This document shows positions 49,601 to 59,000 of a DNA stretch of 64,000 nucleotides, piece after piece. The stretch's first letter is position 1, and every line of letters begins with the position of its first letter. Origin of the DNA: Diacronema lutheri (taxonomy: Eukaryota > Haptophyta > Pavlovophyceae > Pavlovales > Pavlovaceae); NCBI GenBank assembly GCA_019448385.1, contig JAGTXO010000026.1:312501-376500 (forward strand). The letters are read 5' to 3'. Both the position numbers and the translations under genes were made by a program. The notes under the pieces were generated by a model that ran no database searches, was not told where the DNA came from, and saw only the letters and a program-made list of their open reading frames with translations.

Positions 49601-52600
49601 GCGGCGCCCCGCCAGCCGCCGCCTTCGCCGCGCAGGCGCCGCCGGCCGCGCCCACGCACGCCGCGCGCTTTCCCCTCGCAGAGTCCTGGATGATGTCCGT
49701 GCCGCTCGCGAAGGGCGCAAACCTGGGTGACGCGCCGCGACTGCTGCCGCTGTGCCGCACGCTCGCGTCCTGCAGCATCTTTGAGAGGCCGCGCGCACGC
49801 TCGGACGCCTCGCCGCGCTGCGCGCCGAGCAGCGGCTCGACGGACATGGCTGCGCCGCCCGCGCCCGGCCGTCGCGGCGCGGCGGCCTTGGCCGACCGCT
49901 TGCCCGAGACGAGCGCGGCCAGCTCAGAATACAGCTCGGCCGCGATCACCTCGCCCTCGTCGCGCGGCACGCGCAGCTCGGCGGAGAGGAGGTACAGGAG
50001 CGCCGCATGTTCCTCCTGCCGCCGCACCGCGGGCTTGAGCTTCTGCCGGCCGTCGTGCGGCGAGAGGATGCGCTCGTACGCCTCGCGCAGCTTGGCCAGG
50101 CCGCGCTCCGCCTTAGGCAGGCGCAGCACGAGGCTGTGGAACGTGGACGCCGCGCCCGCCACGCCCACACCCGCGCCCGCGCCCGCGCCCGCGCCGCCGG
50201 CGGGCGGCGCGGCGGCCGGCTCGGTCGGCGGAGCGGTCACGCAGCTGTGCGCCAACGGCTGCACGCGGCCGCTAGCGCCGCGCGGCGCGTCGGGCGGTGG
50301 CGGCGGCTGCTGCGCCACCGACCTGCCCGGCACGTCCGGTCGTCGCGCGACGGACGCGTCGCGGCCACCGCCGCCGCCGTCGGCGTCCGGCAGCGTGTCG
50401 AAGCCGCGGAGGTCATGGTCGCCGAGCTGCTGCGAGCCGTCGGACGCAGCATCGTAGTCGTAGTCGGCATACGCCTGGATCCACGTGGCCGAGCGCTCGA
50501 GGAAGATATCATAGAGCTCTGCGTGCGTCGCGGTGAGCGCGCGCAACGCCGAGTCGAGGGCGGAGAAGGCGTGGCCGAGCTGGCGCACCTTGCGCGCGCC
50601 GTCCTCGGCGAGGGTCTTGCGCAGCTGCGCTCGGAACTTGAGCTTGTCGTTGGTCGCCTCCATGTCCTGCGCGACCGCGCCGTCAAACATGGAGCGCGTG
50701 CGCGCGTCCACGTGCACGGCCGTCGGCAGGCGCGCACCGCCGCACGAGATCAGTATGGCCGCCACCTCGTTGGCGTTTGCGAGCGCGTCGAAGAGCGGCG
50801 GGTTGCCGCGGCGGTCGAGTGCGTGGATGTTCGCGTTCGCGAAGAGCAGGTATTGCACCGTCGAGATCGAGCCCGAGCAGACGGCGAGGTGGAGCGGAGT
50901 GCGCCCATCGCTGTCGTGCGCGTTCACGCTCGCGCCCGCCTCGACGAGGAAGCGAAGCCTATCGACGTCGGCCGCAGCGGCGGCGGCGGCGGTCTGCGCA
51001 TCGAGCACGCGCTCGGACGGGACCGAGCCCGCCGTGCGCAGCATCTGCACGATGATCGGCTCCTGCGAGAAGATCGCCTCGTCGAGCGGCCCGCGGCCGT
51101 TCTTGTCGCGCGCGCCCACGTCGGCGAGGCGCGAGACGAGCAGCTCGACGACGCGCACCTGCCCAATCGCCGCGGCGTGGTGCAGCGCGGTGCGGCCGTC
51201 CTCGTTGACGACGCCCGTCGACAGCCCAAACGAGCAGAGCGCCTCAATCCGCTGCGTGTCGCCCGCGCTCGTCGCGTCGAAGAGCACGGCCGCCGGCCTC
51301 TGCAATTCGAACGGCGCGCCGCGCGCGAGCAGCGCGGCCGCGACCGCATCGTGCTTGTGCGTGATCGCTTCGGAGAGCGGCGTGGCGCCAAGGCGGTCGC
51401 GCGCGTCGAGCGACGCGCCGAGCTCGCACAGCAGCTCGACGACCGCGAGGTTGCCCTCCGCCGACGCGATATGCAGCGTCGTGCGGCCGTCATAGTTGGG
51501 CGTGTCGGGCGGCAGGCCCTGGCTGGCGAGCGCGCGCATCGCGTCCACGTCGCCCGAGAGCGCGGCGTACATCATCTGCGTGAGCGCGTCCTCGTTGCGC
51601 GACGTGATCTTCTCGCGCACCTTGTTGCTGAGCAGCTCAAACTCCTCCGCGTCGTCGCCTCCGCCTCCGCCTCCGCCCGCACCGCCCGCGCCGTCGGCGA
51701 GCTTATTGCCACGCACGTCGAGGCCAAAGCGGCGGTGCACGTTGAGCCGGATTACATCCGCCTGCTCGGGGTAGAGCGCGATAATCTCGTCGTAGCTCGA
51801 GCCGCTGAGCACGAGCAGCGTCACGTCGCCGTCCGCCGTCGCCTGGACGGTGTACGGCTGCGTCATGTTCAAGAAGAAGGCAATCTCGCCGACCACCTCG
51901 CCGATTGTCACGCCGTCCGACAGGCGCGGCGCGAGCGTCTCCACATGCACGTCGCCATTGCGCACGGAGAGCGTGCCGCTCGTTACCCACAGCAGCTCGC
52001 GCGAGCCGTCGCCCTTGCTGAAGAGCACCTCGAGCGGCATCACTGACCGGTCGCGCAGCGCGATCACGACTTGGTTCAAGAACTGCGGCGTGCACGCGCG
52101 CAGCACCCACGCGTGCTGCACGTGCACGAGGTGCTGCGCGGAGGCGACGCGCACCTTGAGCGTCGTCGGCAGCTGGTTGAAGACCGCCACGGCGCCAGCC
52201 GCCTGCTTGCGGTGCTGGAATTCAAAGTAGTCACGAATCCGTCGCGCGAGGTGCGGCGGCAGACTTGTCTGGCGCACAAACGCGTCGACGCCCTTGAGCA
52301 GCTCCTTGAAGTGCGCCGTGTTCTCGTCGGTGCGCACGAGGTAGTGGAAGAGCGTGCCGAGCACGAAGGCGTAGAAGACGATCTGGATCAGGCAGCTCGT
52401 CATCACGACGAGCAGGTCGGGTAGCGTCGCGAACGCGATCTGCGCGTACCCAAGCGTCGCCATCGACACCCAGCCCATGTACGTCGCGATCACGTAGTTG
52501 CCCCATGGGGAGACGCTCGGCTCGAAGGCGGTGTTGCCCGTGAAGAGCACGAATTGGCGTGACCACGACGGGAGCTCGTGCGCCGGGTCTGTCAGCCACC

Positions 52601-53409
52601 TGCGCGCGCGGAGAGGGGCAAGAAGTGCGCCGGGGGGGGGGGGGGGGGGGGGCGGGGGTTGGCGCGGCGTGCGCGCGCGCGGCGCGCGCCCGGGCCGGCT
52701 CGCGCTGCGCGCGCGCGTGCCAGAGGCAAGCCATCCAATGGGGCACGGCGAAGATGACGAGGGTGAACTTGAACGTTGCGAGAAACGTCGCGTTTGTGCC
52801 CAGGTCCTCGCCGATCCGCTGCATGTAGGCGAGCAGGTCCTTGACGCGCGCCATCCGGCCGAACTGCACCGCGTACCACACCTCCGAGCGCCCGACCGTC
52901 GCGAAGAGCGCACGGCCGAGGTGAAGGCCGACAATCGAGGCGAGGTCAAGCGCGATGCGCAGCGGTGTCTGCGCGCGCTCGATCGCCTCTTCCTCCGACG
53001 TTTCCTCCTCAGGTGAAATGCTGCTCGCGGCCGCGCGCGAGCGCCGCGCGGTGAGGACAAACATCGAGAGCTCGAACGCGTCCACGCAAATGTCGAGCGC
53101 AATGAAGATGGGCTCGAGGAGGCAGATGTCGGGAAACGCTAGGCGCATCGGGATCACCAGCATCTCGTAAGTCAGCTGCGGTAGCCGCGCCGACTCATAG
53201 TGCGCGCGCAGCCGCGTGCGCAGCCGCTCGTCCGCCGCGCGCCGCGTGTCCGCGTCCTTTGGCGTGGGCTCGTCGATGCCGACGAGATTGACGCGCCATG
53301 CGACGCCAAATCCTTTGTGCGGCCGCCGAGCGTGCACCTCCTTGCGCAGGATACTCCGCGCGGGCCCGACTGGCACGGTTCGGCGCTTGGTGCTGGGGCC
53401 CGCACGCAT
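43661..53409 (-). CDS. Tandem double cyclic-nucleotide-binding cation channel with ankyrin repeats
   Basis: Exons 53409-52715, 52599-45872, 45725-45529, 45392-44569, 44422-43957 and 43813-43661 join in phase to 3020 residues. Module 1: membrane segments from about residue 85 (PMRLAFPDICLLEPIFIALD, FTLVIFAVPHWMACLWHA), S4-like RSEVWYAVQFGRMARVK, pore-region YMGWVSMATLGYAQI, then a cyclic-nucleotide-binding domain near 405-522 (VMPLEVLFSKGDG, IGEVVGEIAFFL) and ankyrin repeats 552-848. A long disordered linker has two coding minisatellites and a weak EF-hand-like loop (DRAGRGKIRLSD). Module 2: six-helix domain near 2008-2272 (FALDVLAFWPLNYVTAALG, SYSAG..., pore FFAVGTLTNLDTGLL), cyclic-nucleotide-binding domain near 2330-2474 (GETLGEVALVFGM), then ankyrin repeats 2540-2830. 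Two introns would use GC donors. Two modules could form a dimer-type tetrameric channel. Confidence 0.85.
48162..48440 (-). repeat. Coding minisatellite, 54-bp unit (18 aa)
   Basis: Four near-perfect copies start at 48251, 48305, 48359 and 48413, with one or two degenerate copies toward 48162. They encode RRASAELTNPPNQRGAAD in the linker between the two channel modules. Confidence 0.9.
48471..48595 (-). repeat. Coding minisatellite, 24-bp unit (8 aa)
   Basis: Five copies of a unit encoding KLAAAGGS or KLAAAGGG, immediately N-terminal (in protein order) to the 54-bp array of the channel linker. Confidence 0.9.
52632..52652. repeat. Poly-G tract (poly-C in gene sense), intronic
   Basis: Twenty-one G on the plus strand, in the first intron of the channel gene, about 35 bases upstream of its acceptor in sense orientation. 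Confidence 0.95.
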
Positions 53410-53513
53410 GCCTCCGCAACGGCGTTACTCGAGGCTTTATAAACCCACGACCGGGCTCGCTTCCTTCGCGCGAATTCTGGTCGGAAGGTTGCGTAGCGCG
53501 AATCAAGCGCTCA

Positions 53514-55931
53514 TCAGCCGGACGACGCGGAGCACGAGGGCACGCGGCGGATTGCGCGCGCGCGCGCCGTTGGCGATGCGGGCCCCGAGCAGAGCGCGCG
53601 GTAGACCACCGCGCTCGGCGAGCGCACGGCGGCCGCGCGCGTCGGCGCGTCAAGCCTGCGCTCGCGCGTCGGGCGCGGCGTCCGCGGCGGCGCGCACGGC
53701 ACGCCGCCGCACCCCCGCTCGCCCGACGCGCTCGTCTCGCCGCCGCCGCCGTCCGACTCGTCGCCCTCGTCGTCGGCGCTCGGCTCGGCCTCGGTCTCGG
53801 AGCTGTGTGGCGCGCTGCTCTGTAGCTCGCTGCCCTTGCCCTCGACGAGGCCGCTCCGCCCAAAGTAGCCGTCGCCCTCCCCGCTGACGCTGCTGCTCTG
53901 CGCGCGCTTGCGCGCGCTGCCGTTCAGCATGAGCGCGGCGCGCGCGCGCGGCGCACGCGGCTCGAACGCGTCCACCTGCGAGGCGTCGCCGCTCGCGCCG
54001 TCGTCGCCGCCGTGCGCCGCACGCCGCCGCACGCCGTTGCGCGCCGCCGCTCTCGGCTCGTCAAGGTCCGACGCGTCACTGTCGCGCCGCGCGCGCGCGC
54101 GCGCGCCCCACGCCACGCACGCGCCGAGCTGGCCGCGAATTGCACCGGTCGGCCGCCAATCGACCTGCCCGCCCAGCCCGCCGCCGCCCGCCCGCCGCTC
54201 CTCGCTCCACCCATCGGCGCCCGCTAGCACGACGCGCGCGCGCTCGGCGATCTCGGCCGCGAGGTCGCACGCGACCGGGCGCGCGCGCGCACCGACGCAC
54301 GCGCCGTCGGCGCGCTCGCCCGCCGGGATGAGCCGCTCGACGACCTGCTCGGCGCTCAGCCCCGCGCCGACGAGCGGCGCGGCCGCTGCGCGCGCGTGCT
54401 CGGCCGCCCACGCCTTGAACCAGAGCGCGCGGTGGAAGGCGGATGCGCGCGCGCAGCACGTGCGGCCGACGCCAAAGCCGACGCCGCGCCGCGCGGCCGA
54501 GGCGGGAAGGTTGCGCGGCGCGGCGTCGGCCGGGCGCGCGCCGCAGCCGTACCACCCGGCGAGCGCGTCGGCGCACTCACCGCGCAGCCACATGCTGAAG
54601 AGCGCCGGGTGGTTAGAGCGGCCGCACGCCTCACAATCGCACCGCTCGCCGCCGCCGCCGCCGCCGTCGTCGACGCGCAGCGGCGCGCAGACGAGCTCGG
54701 GCCGCGTGCGCAGCGCGCGCCGAAACTCGTTGGTCCACGCGGCCGAGTCGAGCAGCCCTCGCGCCGCGCCGAAGAGCGACTCGACCTTGAGCGCCGCGGA
54801 GAGGTAGAGCGCGGACGAGGCGTGCCGAGGCGTCGTGAGGACGAGCTCCTCAAAGTCGGCGTCGAGCTCGCGCTTGAGCAGCAGCTCGGCCCAAAGCCGC
54901 AGGGCTTCCTCCCGGCCGAGCGCGCGCCGTTCGAATTGCGGCCACTCGCGCCCAAGCGCGTGGCCGCGCGGCTCATCGGCGGCGTCGCCATCGGCCGCAC
55001 CGTCGATCTTCCGACCGCCATCGTCGCTGTCACCGTCCTCGCCCGAGCTGCCGCGCGCGAGCACCGCCTCGCAGCGTTGCGCGCGCGCCACGCCGACGTC
55101 GCCCGCGCACGCGCCCGCTCTGCTTTGCTCGGCGTGCGCTCGTGCGGAGCTGGCGCGGGGGTGGCGAACGACGCTGGACGCGGCGCGTGCGCCATGCACC
55201 TCGCCTTCCGCCTCGTCCGCCCGGTCGCCCTCTGCGCGCTCGTCCGCCACGCGGGCGCGCATCGCCGCCGGCGCGTCGGCACGCGCGCGACAAGCGCCAG
55301 GCTCGGCTGGACGCAGGAGCGCCGAGCCGGCGCGTCGAGGGCTCTCGGGGCGCCGCGCCGGGCCGGCGAACGAAGTTTTTGGCGGTATGACGGCGTCCGG
55401 CGCGGCGCGAGTAGCGGCCGGCTCCAGCTCGCGCGCGCACCGTCGGCTGCGCGAGAGCCGGAGGCGCTTGGCGGAGGGACGGCCGGAGGTTGGCGCGGCG
55501 GGCGTGGGCTCGGGCGCGGCAGCGCGCGGTGGTGGCGTGCTCGCCGCCAGCGGCCGCCCGGTCGCGGATGGCAGCGCGCCGTCGGCGACGGCGTGAAGGT
55601 CGGGCGGGAAGACGTCCGCGGCACGCGGCGAGCACGGCGGCGGCTCGGTGTGCGGTGGCTGCGGCGCGCACTCCGGGGCGCGGCATGGCGTCTGCGCCCG
55701 CCGCTTGGCTGTGGCGCGTGGCGGCGGCTCGTCAAAGTCGTCGTCGCTCCCTCGGCGCGCACCGTCCTGCCTCAGCGTGGCGCGCGCGGCGCGCGGGCGG
55801 GCGTGCGAAGCTTGGCCCGAACACGCAACGCGCAGGACGAGCTCGCGATCGGCCGCCGACAGCCCTCTCAGCGCGGCGTGCAGCTCGCGCGCGAGCCGCT
55901 TCGCGCGCGCGAGGCATCCGGCCCCATTCAT
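53514..55931 (-). CDS. DUF4211-domain nuclear protein
   Basis: A single open frame of 805 residues from the ATG at 55931. An earlier in-frame ATG at 56027 would overlap the glutamate synthase start and is not preferred. The N-terminal 380 residues are low-complexity and rich in basic and proline stretches. Residues about 390-560 hold a folded domain: EEALRLWAELLLKRELDADF, YLSAALKVESLF, TNEFRRALRTRPELVC and the cysteine motif RCDCEACGRSNHPALFSMWL. From memory this matches DUF4211, found in plant and fungal nuclear proteins, with cysteines likely binding zinc. The C-terminal 230 residues are disordered, with many RR basic clusters. Function is unknown. It is tandem to the channel gene (104 bp from stop to channel start). 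Confidence 0.6.
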   Translation of the reverse strand: MNGAGCLARAKRLARELHAALRGLSAADRELVLRVACSGQASHARPRAARATLRQDGARRGSDDDFDEPPPRATAKRRAQTPCRAPECAPQPPHTEPPPCSPRAADVFPPDLHAVADGALPSATGRPLAASTPPPRAAAPEPTPAAPTSGRPSAKRLRLSRSRRCARELEPAATRAAPDAVIPPKTSFAGPARRPESPRRAGSALLRPAEPGACRARADAPAAMRARVADERAEGDRADEAEGEVHGARAASSVVRHPRASSARAHAEQSRAGACAGDVGVARAQRCEAVLARGSSGEDGDSDDGGRKIDGAADGDAADEPRGHALGREWPQFERRALGREEALRLWAELLLKRELDADFEELVLTTPRHASSALYLSAALKVESLFGAARGLLDSAAWTNEFRRALRTRPELVCAPLRVDDGGGGGGERCDCEACGRSNHPALFSMWLRGECADALAGWYGCGARPADAAPRNLPASAARRGVGFGVGRTCCARASAFHRALWFKAWAAEHARAAAAPLVGAGLSAEQVVERLIPAGERADGACVGARARPVACDLAAEIAERARVVLAGADGWSEERRAGGGGLGGQVDWRPTGAIRGQLGACVAWGARARARRDSDASDLDEPRAAARNGVRRRAAHGGDDGASGDASQVDAFEPRAPRARAALMLNGSARKRAQSSSVSGEGDGYFGRSGLVEGKGSELQSSAPHSSETEAEPSADDEGDESDGGGGETSASGERGCGGVPCAPPRTPRPTRERRLDAPTRAAAVRSPSAVVYRALCSGPASPTARARAIRRVPSCSASSG

Positions 55932-56025
55932 CCCCGAAAATGGCGCGCTCCCGGACTTCCCAACGCGAAAGCTGGCCAGTCCGGCGTACCAAGGGCCATT
56001 CTGCGTGCCTTCTCGCGCAAAAAGC
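55932..56025. promoter_or_regulatory. Divergent promoter region
   Basis: 94 bp separate the preferred starts of the DUF4211 gene and glutamate synthase. The glutamate synthase ATG lies in a GCATGC palindrome that also offers an ATG on the other strand. No TATA box is seen. Confidence 0.35.
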
Positions 56026-59000
56026 ATGCCTCGCGGGTGGACGCGCGGCGCGGCGGTGCTCGCGTGGGCGGCATTCGTCGGGCCGCTCGCCTCGGCGCTG
56101 AGCGCAATGCCTCGCGCGCGCGCCGCGCCGAGCGCGCGCCCGGTCGCGTGGCGCGGCGCGAGAGCGCTCGCGCAGCGCTCGCGCGTCGCGGCCGCGGCGA
56201 CGCGCGACCTGCCCGCCAACCCGGGCGCTGGTGTGCCCAAGTGGCGCGCAGACGCGTGCACCGAGTGGGAGGACCGCGAGCTTCTCTCGCTCACCGGCGA
56301 GCGCGATGCGTGTGGCGTCGGCTTCATCGCCTCGCAGACGGGCGAGTCGAGCCGCCGGATCGTGACGTACGCGCTGAACGCGCTCCGGTGCATGGAGCAC
56401 CGCGGCGGCTGCTCGGCCGATTACGACTCGGGCGACGGCGCGGGGCTGATGACGGCGATCCCGTGGAAAGTGATCGTCGACGGGCTTGACCTCGACCAGT
56501 CGGGCGGCCCGCCGCGCGGCCTGGGCATGATCTTCCTGCCGCCAGACGCGGCGGAGGCGGCGAGCGCGCGCGCGCTCTTCGAGGAGGCCGTCATCGCGCA
56601 GGGGCTCACGGTCGCGGCGTGGCGTGTGGTGCCGGTGGACAACGCGCAGCTCGGCGTGCTTGCCGCGCGCACCGTCCCGCGCATCGAGCAGCTCGTGATC
56701 GGCGCTGACCCGTCCATCCTGCCCGAGCAGCTCGAGGCGCGGCTGTACGAGGCGCGCAGGCGCGCTGAGCGCACGGTGCTGACGGCGGCCAAGGAGGGCA
56801 GCTGGCAGGGCGAGCCGTACATCGCGTCCTTCTCGGGGCGGACGGTGGTGTACAAGGGTATGGTCCGCTCCGCCGTCCTCGACGCCTTCTACCTCGACCT
56901 GCGCCGCGAGGACTACGCGTCGCGTCTCGCCATCTACCACCGTCGCTTCTCGACAAACACGATGCCGCGCTGGTCGCTCGCGCAGCCGATGCGCGTGCTC
57001 GGGCACAACGGCGAGATCAACACGCTGCTCGGCAACCTCAATTGGATGCGCGCGCGCGAGCGCGAGATCGTCTCCGCCTCCTCCGACGCCGCCCACTCGC
57101 CTCTCGTCGACCGCGCGCGCTCCGACTCGGCGAACCTCGACGGCGCCGCTGAGCTCCTCGCGCGCCAGCCAGGACGCGATCTGCCCGAGGCGCTCATGGT
57201 GCTCGTGCCCGAAGCGTTCGAGTCGAACCGCGAGCTCGACGGGCCCAAGTGGGCCGGCGTGAGCGACTTTTACAAGTACCACGCTTTGCTGCAGGAGGCG
57301 TGGGACGGGCCGGCACTGCTCGTCTTCTCGGACGGCAAGTGGATCGGCGCGACGCTCGACCGCAACGGCCTCCGGCCCGCGCGCTACCTGCGCACGTCGG
57401 ACGGGCTCGTGTGCATGATGTCCGAGACGGGCGTCGTGCCCGTGCCCGCCGAGACCATCGTCGAGAAGGGCCGCCTCGGCCCCGGCCAGATGATCGCCGT
57501 TGAGCTCAGCTCCGGCCACTTCTTCCACAACCACGAGATCAAGCCAAAGGTGGCCGCGCGCGCCGACTACGCCGCCATGCTCGCGACGCAGGCGCGCGCG
57601 GTCGAGCCGCAGCCCTTCGCCGCGCGCGCGACGATGAGCGAGCCCGAGCTCGTCCTCTCGTGGACGGCGTTTGGCTGGTCGCTCGAGGATGTGGGGATGG
57701 GCGTCGCCGACATGGCATCGACCGGCAAGGAGTCGACCTTTTGCATGGGCGATGACGCGCCGCTCGCGACGCTCTCGGAGCAGCCGCACATGGTGTACGA
57801 CTACCTCAAGCAGCGCTTCGCGCAGGTGACGAACCCGCCGATCGACCCGATCCGCGAGGGCCTCGTCATGTCCCTCGCCGTCTCCCTCGGCCGCAAGGAC
57901 AACGTGCTCGCAGGCGGGCGCGAGCACCTGGCAAAGTCGGCCGAGGCGCGCGGCAAGCCGACGCAGCTCACGCTGCGCACGCCGCTGCTCAACGACGCCG
58001 AGCTCGCGCTCATCGAGGCGAACGAGCAGATGGCGCCACGCCGCCTCTCGACGCGCTTCCCCGCCGACCTGCCCGGCGGCCTCGGCGCGGCGATCGACCG
58101 GCTACGCGCGCAGGCGGCGGCCGCGGTCGAGGAGGGCGCGCACGTGCTCATCCTCTCGGACAAGCCCGACGGGTCGAGTGGGCCGGCGGCGGTCGCGTCC
58201 GAGCTCTTCATCCCGCCGCTGCTTGCTGTCGGCGCCGTGCACCACGACCTGCTCGGCCAGTCGCTGCGCATGCGCGCGTCGCTCGTCGTGCAGACGGGCC
58301 AGGCGTGGTCGACGCACCACCTCGCGTGCTTGATCGGCTACGGCGCGTCGGCCGTCCACCCGTACCTCGCGTACGAGTCGGTGCTCAACTGGTTCAACGC
58401 GCCCAAGACGGTGACGGCGCGCAAGGCGGGGTCGTTGAGCGCCGTGCCGAGCGAAGAGGCGGCGCTCGCAAACTACCGCGAGTCGGTCGAGGGCGGGCTG
58501 CTCAAGATCCTCTCCAAGATTGGCATCTCGCTGCTCGAGTCGTACCACGGCGCGCAGATCTTCGAGGCGATCGGCCTGTCGGAGGACGTCGTGTCGCTCT
58601 CGCTGCGCGGCACGCCCTCGCGCCTCGGCGGCATGTCGCTCGCCGAGCTCGAGGAGGAGGGGCGCATGTTCCACCGCAAGGCGTTCGGCGACGCGGCCGC
58701 GCCGACCAAGCTCGAGAACTACGGCTTTGTCAAGTACTACACGGGGAAGGAGCACCACCACAACTCACCGCCGCTCACCAAGCTGCTGCACAAGGCGCTC
58801 GAGGCCGCCGCGCGCGGCGACGCGTACGACCAGTACGCGCTCTTCGCGCAGAGCGTGCGCGACAAGTCGCCGACGTGCCTGCGCGACCTGCTCGAGTTCC
58901 GCTCCGACCGGCAGCCGATCGCGCTCGACGAGGTCGAGCCCGCGTCGGAGATCATGCGCACCTTCTGCTCGGGCGCGATGTCGCTCGGAGCGCTCTCGCG

